DNA from: Bacteroidota bacterium
Lineage (GTDB): Bacteria > Bacteroidota > Bacteroidia > AKYH767-A > OLB10
DNA: 64,000 bases
NCBI GenBank assembly: GCA_016713925.1
Contig: JADJOH010000008.1
Location: forward strand, 806,001-870,000
Direction of reading: 5' to 3'
Both the position numbers and the translations under genes were made by a program. Positions 1 through 10,400 of this stretch are shown one piece after another. Under the pieces are notes generated by a model. That model was not told the origin of the DNA and did not search any database. It was given only the letters and a program-made list of their open reading frames with translations. Within the stretch, counting starts at the first letter, position 1, and each line of letters starts with the position of its first letter.

Positions 1-3000
1 GGAACTTTTTTTCCTGTTCCTTCCAGTACCAGCGATTCAGCTACCGTCATTTGGGGTGCCGGCCCTCAGGGAACTATTTCATTGAGTGTTTCCGGATGTA
101 CTCCTCCTTTAAATTGCCCTTTTCCCACAACGAAAACAGTTCACATTGTTCCGGCTACCATGCCGATTGCAGGAGATACTATCGTTTGTGCCGGTTCAGA
201 GAGCTGCTATGAAGTAGAGTGCATTCCCGGGAATTCTCATTCCTGGGAGTTGATGCCTGCAAATGCAGGTACAGTAACGGGACAGGGAAAGTGCAGAATT
301 TGTGTGCAATGGGCTCCCGGATTTTTTGGTCCGGTTACCATACAACTGAATTATCAAAACGTACTGACCGGTGCAGGTTGTACACTCCCCGGTGAATGTA
401 CCAATGACCCCGGTTGTGGAGGAGTGGCAACCATTACTGTGGATGTGCGTCCGATATTCGGTATTTCCGGTCCGGCGAAGGTCTGCCCGAATGCTGTCAG
501 TGCTCCTTTTAATGGAATGAATACGACGAACAATACCATTGCTGCGGGTGTTTCCTGGAAACTGGTGACTCCCGTTCCTTCCATTATAAATTTCCCGAAT
601 ACCGCCGCTTTAAATGCTTATACATGGAGTGCAGGACCGGGCATCTATAAACTAACAGCCTATGCTCCACCAAATGTGTATTGCAATGACTCCGCTGTGA
701 TGAATGTGGAAGTGGTGAATATGCTTGTGCCGAATGCTATCTCAGGTCCTGATACAGTTTGTGCCAATGTATCTACCATTTATAGTGTTGCTCCAAATAT
801 GGCCGGTGTAACTTATGTATGGAATGTCATTGGTGGAGTAATTGTCGGACCAGCCAATGGTAGCAGTGTGACCATTCAATGGAATCCGGGTGGTGGAACT
901 GTTTCTGTGGTGCAGATGTTGTCAGCGGCGCCCTTCTGTGCATCCGCCTCTTCTCCCGTATTCAATGTAACCACCTGGCCGAATTTCCCGCTGCCTGTGG
1001 TGACGAGCAGCAATCCGATCGTATGTATGAACAGTACGATCACTTATTATATTCCTACGCCACTTCTTAGTAATGCCACCTATACCTGGTCCATCGTTCC
1101 TGCAACGGCCGGAAATATTCTTTCAGCAAACGGTACCGATTCTATTGTGATCAAATGGATCAGTGCGGCGATTACTCCGATTTTCGTGAAACTGAAAATA
1201 TCCCGTTGCTATGAGGATTCAGTGATGGTGCCGATTAATTTATTGCCCTTACCAACTGTTCCGAATATCACCTATTTCCCCGCTAATCCATGGGTAAAGA
1301 CACCTGTTAATTTTTCTACTCTAAATCCCGGTCCATTATGGAACTGGAGCTTTGGCGATGCGGGAACTTCCATCGTTCAGAATCCATCGCATATCTATAC
1401 TGCAGCAGGAAACTATAATGTCCAGTTATATGTGACCAATGCCTCAGGTTGTTCTGATACAGCAACAACAGCAATAACGGTTGAGGATATCCCCGTTGTG
1501 CCTGTGATCACCGGTCCGGATAGTGTCTGTATCAATGCGCTGGCTTCGTATGGCTTTTCTCAGCCCTTGTTCCCTGGTGCATATTACTCCTGGTCATTGT
1601 CCAATTCGCCGAAAGGAATTATTTCTTCATCAGGAAATAATTTCATGAACCTGAAATGGACAGTTGCAGGAACAGATACCGTAAAAGTGCGAGTGCAGGC
1701 GAACTGTCTGGATACAACGATTAAATATGTAGTGGTAATTAGCCCCTTGCCCACACCCGGCATTTCAGTGGTATCTCCAGCCTGTCAGAATTCAAATGTA
1801 AACTTTACAGGTAGCGGTGGCGGAACGTATTCATGGTCATTTGCCGGTGGCTCACCCGGATTTTCTTCTTCATCGAATCCCGTTGTGACCTACGCTCTTC
1901 CCGGAAATTATAATGTGTCATTAACAGTAGTGAGTGCCGCCGGTTGTGCTGCAACAGCAACCACTACGATGTCGATTAATCCGGAACCAATCGCTATCAT
2001 CAATGGACCCTATTCAATTTGTTCTTTCCCCGGATCAGTGACGATGAATGCGGTAGCTCAACCGGGCTATACATTCTTATGGTCGCCGACAGGAACAACC
2101 GGCCCGTCTGTTACAACAACCATCAGTTCTCTGGCGACATTTAGTTGTGTGGTGACAAACTCATTCGGATGTACCAAGCTGTCGAATGCAATTACGGTAG
2201 ATACGGCTTCATGTACAACGATTATTGATTCCTGCCAGGTAAATGATAGTATTGATTTTACCTATACACCACCCATCTGCCTGACGCAACAGTATACTAA
2301 AATTTATACGGGTACACTTACAGGCTGGAATTTCGGTGCCGGTGGAAGTGCAGGCGCTGTCTCTCCGGTTTCGGCTACATATCCTTATCCGGGTGTGTTC
2401 CCGGTTACAGTAGTCGGTGTTGCATTAGGGACTTATCCTGATGGATCTCCATGTAATAAAAATATCAGCAGAACCCGAAATGTAACTATTCCGTTTGATC
2501 CGGATTTTGATTTCGACTATCAGTGCAATGGTTCAAATGTGATGCAGGTGGTTTTTACAAATACTTCACAGTATCTTGGTCTGGCGACTGCTTATAACTG
2601 GACATGGTTTGATGCTACTTATGCTGCTACTCTTTCAACAAATCCTTTCCCACCTGCATTAACGTTAGCTCCCGGTACACATGTAATTAACCTGAGTGTA
2701 TTTGATCCTGCCACCGGCGCTTCCTGTACGATTACCAAAACAATAAATGTTCCTTTACCGATTGTGGCATCTTTTACGGTGTCAAGTCCATTGTGCGTAG
2801 GAGCTCCAAATACATTTACCAATACATCTGTGAGTCTTGCCAATCAGGCCTCCATGTTGTTTAATAACGGCAATGGTGGTACTGCAACAACATCTCCTGC
2901 AAGTATTCCATATGCGGCTTCGGGAAGTTATACAGCTTCTCTTGCCGTAACGGATATATATGGATGTACATCTTCCGCTTCTCAACCTGTAACTGTTACC

Positions 3001-4455
3001 CCTGCCGGTTCAGGTACAATAACAGTTGGCGCTTTAGCTTGTGACTCTGTTTCTCTTACCGCATCCGGCCCCGGCCCATTTACATGGAATGTGATTAATC
3101 CTCCACCTGTTCCTAACAATCCCGCCTATGTGAAAACAAGCGGATTTTACAGCGTGACAGGAATCGGAGTTAATGGTTGTCCGTATACCGCCGGACCTGT
3201 ACAGGTGACCGTGAACAAATCTCCGCAGGTAACTATAACAGGAAGTACACAGTATTGTCAGGGTGAAGCTTTGAATATCAAAACATCCGCAGCCGGTGTA
3301 AACTATGCATGGATTCGATTGCCCTCAACTCCGGTTGGTGGTAATTCTCCGAATCTGAATATTATTGCCAATACCCCTGGTACTTTTACCTATCAGGTGA
3401 CTGTAACAGCTGCCAATGGATGCACCGGTTCAGCAACGTATACGATCAATGTGGATCCTGTACCCGGCTCAGCTGTTATAGTTGCATCCGGTCCTTTAAC
3501 TTTTTGTGACGGCGATTCTATAAAACTGTCGGTGACTCCTCCCGGATTTACTTACCTCTGGTCTAAATCTCCGGCTCCTGCAATTCCTTCTCCTCAAAAT
3601 GCAAATCCGGACTTGTGGGTAACAACGAGCGGAACCTACTCCGTCATCGTTCAAACAGCTAACGGTTGTGCCTATCCGGCAATTGCTCCGGTAACCGTTG
3701 TGGTAAATCCTAAGCCACCGGTTGCGATCACAGGAAATACCACGCTTTGCGAAGGAAAAACATTAACGCTCCAGACTACACCAGTGGGTGGCGGTACGTA
3801 CCTCTGGATAGGTCCAACAGGTACCGGCGTGACGAACCCATTTGTCCTGGCTAATATTCAGTTGGCAGATGCAGGACCCTATACAGTAGTGGTGACCAAT
3901 GCATTTGGATGTACAGCGACTGCTACCGTAAATGTGGTGGTGAATACATCTCCTGTACCTCCTATAATTGTTTCTAATCCCGGTGGAGTATTGTGTCAGG
4001 GACAAATGTTTAATTTGAGTGTTTCAAATCCATTCGGACCTCCAATAGTTTATAACTGGAGTACAGGTCAGATGGGTACGAATATCAATGTGGTTTTGCC
4101 GGCAACATATTCTGTTACCGCTACGAATCAATTCGGTTGTAAAGCTCCTTCAAATGCGATCACGTTGCATCCACGACCAGATTTAAGTTGTGTGCCTACC
4201 GGCTGTTATGAATTCTGCGATGAATGTGACTCAGTAAGTATTCCCGGTCCTTCCGGTCTCTTCTCCTATAACTGGGAGGTGCTGGTTGGAAATGTTTTCA
4301 CGTTCTACAGCGGTTCACAAAATTTGATGGTGTATCCTCCCGGTGGAAAGTTCCGTCTGATGGGAGCGAATCAATGGGGCTGTGCCGATTCAACAGATAC
4401 GTTGGATATTGAATTTAATAATTGTTGTCCATTGCCGGATACAACTTTGGGATAA
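1..4455 (+). CDS. Giant secreted PKD/Ig-like repeat adhesin, N-proximal part (5' end outside window)
   Basis: The frame is open from base 1 without a start, so the true N-terminus and signal peptide lie upstream. The visible part (about 1,484 codons) is a string of roughly 80-100-residue beta-sandwich modules typical of Bacteroidota surface proteins. They have repeated 'C-x-G/N', 'YxWS' and 'TVTxxxGC' patterns. One clear PKD module is near residues 430-500, with WSFGD followed by a GNYNVQLYVTNASGC strand. There is no catalytic motif. The frame ends at a TAA just after DTTLG, with no sorting domain, while the next frame continues the same style of protein without a signal peptide. Dropping one base from the TTTGGG tract at 4446-4451 joins the two frames (…DTTWDNTLQGW…). 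I therefore read this as the first part of one protein of more than 4,000 residues. Adhesion or matrix function is inferred from architecture only. Confidence 0.85.
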   Translation, partial: GTFFPVPSSTSDSATVIWGAGPQGTISLSVSGCTPPLNCPFPTTKTVHIVPATMPIAGDTIVCAGSESCYEVECIPGNSHSWELMPANAGTVTGQGKCRICVQWAPGFFGPVTIQLNYQNVLTGAGCTLPGECTNDPGCGGVATITVDVRPIFGISGPAKVCPNAVSAPFNGMNTTNNTIAAGVSWKLVTPVPSIINFPNTAALNAYTWSAGPGIYKLTAYAPPNVYCNDSAVMNVEVVNMLVPNAISGPDTVCANVSTIYSVAPNMAGVTYVWNVIGGVIVGPANGSSVTIQWNPGGGTVSVVQMLSAAPFCASASSPVFNVTTWPNFPLPVVTSSNPIVCMNSTITYYIPTPLLSNATYTWSIVPATAGNILSANGTDSIVIKWISAAITPIFVKLKISRCYEDSVMVPINLLPLPTVPNITYFPANPWVKTPVNFSTLNPGPLWNWSFGDAGTSIVQNPSHIYTAAGNYNVQLYVTNASGCSDTATTAITVEDIPVVPVITGPDSVCINALASYGFSQPLFPGAYYSWSLSNSPKGIISSSGNNFMNLKWTVAGTDTVKVRVQANCLDTTIKYVVVISPLPTPGISVVSPACQNSNVNFTGSGGGTYSWSFAGGSPGFSSSSNPVVTYALPGNYNVSLTVVSAAGCAATATTTMSINPEPIAIINGPYSICSFPGSVTMNAVAQPGYTFLWSPTGTTGPSVTTTISSLATFSCVVTNSFGCTKLSNAITVDTASCTTIIDSCQVNDSIDFTYTPPICLTQQYTKIYTGTLTGWNFGAGGSAGAVSPVSATYPYPGVFPVTVVGVALGTYPDGSPCNKNISRTRNVTIPFDPDFDFDYQCNGSNVMQVVFTNTSQYLGLATAYNWTWFDATYAATLSTNPFPPALTLAPGTHVINLSVFDPATGASCTITKTINVPLPIVASFTVSSPLCVGAPNTFTNTSVSLANQASMLFNNGNGGTATTSPASIPYAASGSYTASLAVTDIYGCTSSASQPVTVTPAGSGTITVGALACDSVSLTASGPGPFTWNVINPPPVPNNPAYVKTSGFYSVTGIGVNGCPYTAGPVQVTVNKSPQVTITGSTQYCQGEALNIKTSAAGVNYAWIRLPSTPVGGNSPNLNIIANTPGTFTYQVTVTAANGCTGSATYTINVDPVPGSAVIVASGPLTFCDGDSIKLSVTPPGFTYLWSKSPAPAIPSPQNANPDLWVTTSGTYSVIVQTANGCAYPAIAPVTVVVNPKPPVAITGNTTLCEGKTLTLQTTPVGGGTYLWIGPTGTGVTNPFVLANIQLADAGPYTVVVTNAFGCTATATVNVVVNTSPVPPIIVSNPGGVLCQGQMFNLSVSNPFGPPIVYNWSTGQMGTNINVVLPATYSVTATNQFGCKAPSNAITLHPRPDLSCVPTGCYEFCDECDSVSIPGPSGLFSYNWEVLVGNVFTFYSGSQNLMVYPPGGKFRLMGANQWGCADSTDTLDIEFNNCCPLPDTTLG

Positions 4456-7400
4456 TACCTTGCAAGGATGGCAGCCGTTCCCGGGAGCGCCAAACGTTGG
4501 ACTTTTCGTTACCAATAGTGGCTCACAGGCCGGACCAACGGACTTTTTCGTGATGGCATCCGATCTTGCAGGTCCATCTCAACTTGAAACCGGATATAAT
4601 CTGCGCGGCAAGTGGTGTTGCGGTGAATTCTGTTTCGATTATAAAGTATTTGACGATGGAGTTGCCGGAGTAACCAATGTGAATCCCACTTTCAGAATAT
4701 TAAATGGCTCACTTGGATTCGTCTTCACTTCAAGTACCGTTGTGAATGAAACAATGGGTTGGCAAAATATATGTGCGCCTATTACGGATTGTAATCCTCC
4801 TCCTTCATCACCTGCAGGTGTATGGACTCCGATTGCCGGTACTACACTCAGCGATTGGACAACAGTGCTGTCAAATGTGACGAATGTGTTATTTAGAGTA
4901 GATTTTTCTGCTGCTGTAGGAGAAGCCTCCGGTTTCGATAATGTTTGCATAAATTCTAACGTGCCTTCTATCGATGCAGGTAACGATACAACAGTTTGTG
5001 CAGGAAGTGTTATTTCTCTTCATGTAGAAGGTTGTTCAAATAACCCTGAATGGTATGCCATCTCCGGTGATACATTGATTTTCGTTGGCAATGGTCCTCT
5101 AATCGATGTAGCTCCCACCCAAAACACATGTTACATTGTTACTTGTTGTGGTGTTGGAACATGTTGTTGCGATACGGATACGGTTTGTATTAATGTAAAT
5201 CCGCCTCCTGTCTTACAATGGACTTCAGTTTATCCTGATGTTTGTCTGAATTCTGCACCGATTGTATTGGATTCATCACAGATTCAGGTTTTTGTAAATG
5301 GAAATTGGGTGTCGATTAATTCTCTTCCGGGAAGCGGATTCTTCAGTGGAGCAGGGGTGACAGGAAATATTTTTACTCCATCAATAATTGGTCCGCATAC
5401 TATTTGCTATACGTATACGGATAGTGTGGGCTGTACTAAAACAATTTGCAACACGATCAATGTGATCTTCTGTTGTGATACGAGCTTCCAGATTTCCGCA
5501 GGCAACGATACCACGATTTGTCACGGAGGAGTAGCCGTACTGACAGTGAGCGGATGTAACGGAGCAGCGACCTGGTATAAAATGAGTGTAGAAGGCCCGA
5601 TCGTTATCGGTCAGGGTCCTTTGGTGGATGTTACACCAACGCAGAACACCTGTTATATGGTGGTCTGCTGTGACCCGCTTTATCCGGCCTGCTGTGATAC
5701 CGATACCGTTTGTGTATTTGTAAACGAACTTCCGATCCTGCAATGGAATACGGTCTACCCAAGCGTCTGTCAGAACTCTGCGCCAATTGTGCTCGATTCA
5801 TCACAGATTTTAGTATTTGTAAATAACAACTGGGTACCTGTATCGAGTTTGGGCGGCAGTGGTGTCTTCTCGGGACCATTTGTAACCGGAAACATCTTCA
5901 CGCCATCCACGATAGGCACTTATACTATTTGCTATACTTATACCGATAGCGTAGGTTGTAGTAATCAAATCTGCAATACCATCAATGTGATCTTCTGTTG
6001 TGATACAAGCTTCCAGATTTCTGCGGGCAACGATACCACAATTTGTCACGGAGGAGTAGCAGTACTGACAGTGAGCGGATGTAACGGAGCTGCGACCTGG
6101 TATAAAATGAGTGGACAAGGCCCGATCGTTATCGGTCAGGGTCCGCTGGTAGATGTTACACCAACGCAGAATACCTGCTACATGGTTGTTTGTTGTGATC
6201 CGCTTTATCCGGCTTGTTGCGATACAGATACTGTTTGTGTGTATGTGAACGAGCTTCCGATCCTGCAATGGAATACGAATTACCCAAGCGTCTGCCAAAA
6301 CTCCGCGCCAATCTATCTCGACTCTAACAATATCCTGGTGTTTGTAAATAACAACTGGGTACCTGTATCCAATTTGGGCGGCAGTGGAGTATTCTCCGGA
6401 CCGTTTGTAACAGGAAATATTTTCACACCATCCACGATAGGCACTTATACTATTTGTTATACTTATACGGATAGTGTAGGCTGCAGTAATCAAATATGCA
6501 ATACGATCAATGTGATCTTCTGTTGTGATACAAGCTTCCAGATTTCTGCGGGCAACGATACCACAATTTGTCACGGAGGTGTAGCGATACTGAATGTATC
6601 AGGATGTAACGGCGCAGCCACATGGTTTAAGCTGGGCGTAGAAGGTCCGATCGTCATTGGACAAGGTCCATTGGTGGATGTTACGCCAACACAGAATACC
6701 TGTTATATGGTTGTTTGCTGTGATCCGCTGTATCCTGCCTGTTGTGATACGGATACGGTTTGCGTGTACGTGAACGAGCTGCCGATCCTGCAATGGAATA
6801 CGGTGTATCCAAGCGTCTGTCAGAACTCAGCGCCGATTTATCTGGACTCAAACAACATACTGGTATTTGTGAATAATAACTGGGTGCCTGTATCAAGTCT
6901 GGGCGGTAGTGGAGTCTTCTCAGGACCATTTGTAACCGGAAACATCTTCACGCCATCCACGATAGGTACTTATACCATTTGCTATACATATACCGATAGT
7001 GTCGGTTGCAGCAATCAGATTTGCAATACCATCAATGTGATCTTCTGTTGTGATACAAGCTTCCAGATTTCTGCGGGCAACGATACAACGATTTGTCACG
7101 GAGGTGTAGCAGTACTTACAGTGAGCGGATGTAACGGAGCTGCGACCTGGTATAAAATGAGTGGACAAGGCCCGATCGTTATCGGTCAGGGTCCTTTAGT
7201 AGATGTTACGCCAACGCAGAATACCTGCTACATGGTTGTTTGTTGTGATCCGCTTTATCCGGCTTGTTGCGATACAGATACCGTTTGTGTATATGTGAAC
7301 GAGCTTCCGATCCTGCAATGGAATACGAATTACCCAAGCGTCTGTCAGAACTCCGCACCGATTTACCTCGACTCTAACAACGTGCTGGTGTTTGTAAATA

Positions 7401-10400
7401 ACAACTGGGTACCTGTATCTAGTTTGGGCGGCAGTGGCGTATTCTCGGGACCATTTGTAACCGGAAACATCTTCACGCCATCCACGATAGGCACTTATAC
7501 TATTTGCTATACTTATACCGATAGTGTAGGTTGCAGCAATCAAATCTGCAATACCATCAATGTGATCTTCTGTTGTGATACAAGCTTCCAGATTTCTGCG
7601 GGCAACGATACAACGATTTGTCACGGAGGTGTAGCTGTACTGAATGTATCAGGATGTAATGGTTCTGCAATATGGTACGCGCTCTCTCCAAATGGTCCTG
7701 TGCCTGTTGGTCAGGGTCCTATTTTGGATGCCTTGCCACAAACATCTACCTGTTACATGGTCGTCTGTTGTGATCCGCTCTATCCTGCCTGTTGCGATAC
7801 AGATACTGTTTGCGTGTACGTGAACGAACTTCCGATCCTGCAATGGAATACGAATTACCCAAGTGTCTGCCAAAACTCTGCGCCTATCTACCTCGACTCA
7901 AATAATGTACTAGTGTTTGTAAATAACAACTGGGTGCCTGTATCAAGTCTGGGCGGCAGTGGAGTATTCTCCGGACCATTTGTAACAGGAAATATCTTCA
8001 CGCCATCCACAATAGGCACTTATACCATCTGCTATACTTATACAGATAGCGTAGGCTGCAGTAATCAAATCTGCAATACCATCAATGTGATCTTCTGTTG
8101 TGATACGAGCTTCCAGATCTCTGCGGGCAATGATACAACGATTTGTGCAGGTGGTGTAGCTATATTACAGGTTGATGGATGTATGGGTACACCAACCTGG
8201 TATATGTTAACCGGGGAAGGTCCGATTCCTGTTGTTCAGGGACAAATATTTGATGTGTTTCCGCAAGTAAATACTTGTTATATGGTCGTGTGTTGCGATA
8301 CTATGTATCCTGCATGCTGCGATACGGACACCGTATGTGTCTTCGTTAATGCACCACCGGTATTAACTTGGCCAACAGTTTATCCGGATGTATGTCAGAA
8401 TGGTGGATCAATTACGCTGAACCCTGCTGATATCTTCGTTGATGTTAACAATACATGGGTGATGTCACCATTTGCTGGAGGCACCGGTGTCTTCTCAGGA
8501 ACGGGTGTAGTGGGCAATACATTCACTCCCGGCGCTCCCGGTCTATATACGATCTGCTTTACCTATACAGATAGTCTGGGCTGTAGCAATACGATCTGCA
8601 ATACGATCAATGTCATCTTCTGTTGTGATACGACTTATAACATCTCAGCAGGCAACGATACCACCATTTGTACGGGTGGCGTAGCGATACTGACCGTGAC
8701 AGGTTGCAATGGTCCGGCTGTATGGTATGCATTAACAGGAGAGGGTCCGATTCCGGTTGGACAAGGTCCGATCTTAGATGTGCTTCCTCAGCAGAGTACT
8801 TGTTACATAGTGATCTGTTGTAACCCGCTCTATCCGCAGTGTTGCGATACGGACACTGTATGTGTTTTCGTTAATGCACCACCGGTATTAACATGGCCAA
8901 CGGTTTATCCTGATGTATGTCAGAATGGAGGACCGATTACACTGAATCCTGCAGATATTTTCGTTGATGTTAACAATACATGGGTGATGTCACCATTTGC
9001 TGGAGGCACCGGTGTCTTCTCAGGAACGGGTGTAGTGGGCAATACATTCACTCCCGGCGCTCCCGGTCTATATACGATCTGCTTTACCTATACCGATAGT
9101 CTGGGCTGTAGCAGTACCATATGCAATACGATAAATGTCATCTTCTGTTGTGATACCTTAAGTACAGTATCCGCCGGAAATGATACGACAATATGTGCAG
9201 GTGGAGTAGCTATCTTAACGGCTACCGGTTGCACAGGAAATACCACGTGGTATCAGATGGGAGTAGAAGGGCCATTTGTAGTGGGTCAGGGTCCTGTATT
9301 CGATGCCTTGCCACAACAAAGTACCTGCTATATGGTAGTATGTTGTGATCCTTTGTATCCTGCGTGTTGCGATACGGATACGGTTTGCGTATTTGTGAAT
9401 CCGTTGCCGGTATTGTCATGGCCAACTATCTACACGGATATCTGTAACAATGGCGGACCAATAACATTGAATCCGGCAGATGTGTTTGTAGATATTAATA
9501 ATACCTGGGTGATGTCACCGTTTGCAGGGGGTACAGGCGTATTCTCAGGCCCCGGTGTTTTTGGAAATACATTCACGCCTCCCGGCATTGGTTCTTATGT
9601 GATCACATTTACTTACACGGATGCTAACGGCTGCGTCACTACGATATCCAATTCGATTACAGTCATCTTCTGTTGCGATACGTTAAGTACGGTGTCCGCC
9701 GGAAATGATACGACGATATGTGCAGGAGGAGTGGCCATCTTAACGGCTACCGGTTGCACAGGAAATACCACGTGGTATCAGATGGGAGTAGAAGGGCCAT
9801 TTGTAGTGGGTCAGGGTCCTGTATTCGATGCCTTGCCACAACAAAGTACCTGCTATATGGTAGTATGTTGTGATCCGTTGTATCCTGCGTGTTGCGATAC
9901 GGATACGGTTTGCGTATTTGTGAATCCGTTGCCGGTATTGTCATGGCCAACTATCTATACAGATATCTGTAACAATGGCGGACCAATAACATTGAATCCG
10001 GCCGATGTGTTTGTAGATATTAATAATACCTGGGTGATGTCACCGTTTGCAGGGGGCACAGGCGTATTCTCCGGCCCCGGTGTTTTTGGAAATACATTCA
10101 CACCTCCCGGCATTGGTTCTTATGTGATCACATTTACTTACACGGATGCTAACGGCTGCGTCGCTACGATATCCAATTCGATTACAGTCATCTTCTGTTG
10201 TGATACGTTAAGTACGGTATCCGCCGGAAATGATACGACGATATGTGCAGGAGGAGTGGCCATCTTGACGGCTACCGGTTGCACCGGAAATATAACGTGG
10301 TATCAGCTGGGAGTAGAAGGTCCATTTGTAGTGGGTCAGGGTCCTGTATTCGATGCCTTGCCACAACAAAGTACCTGCTATATGGTAGTATGTTGTGATC

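Noticed and set aside
5810..6574. Long antisense open frames inside the giant adhesin repeats (several, up to 254 codons)
   Set aside because: They repeat with the 525-bp period and arise from the repeat composition; no start context or family-like sequence.
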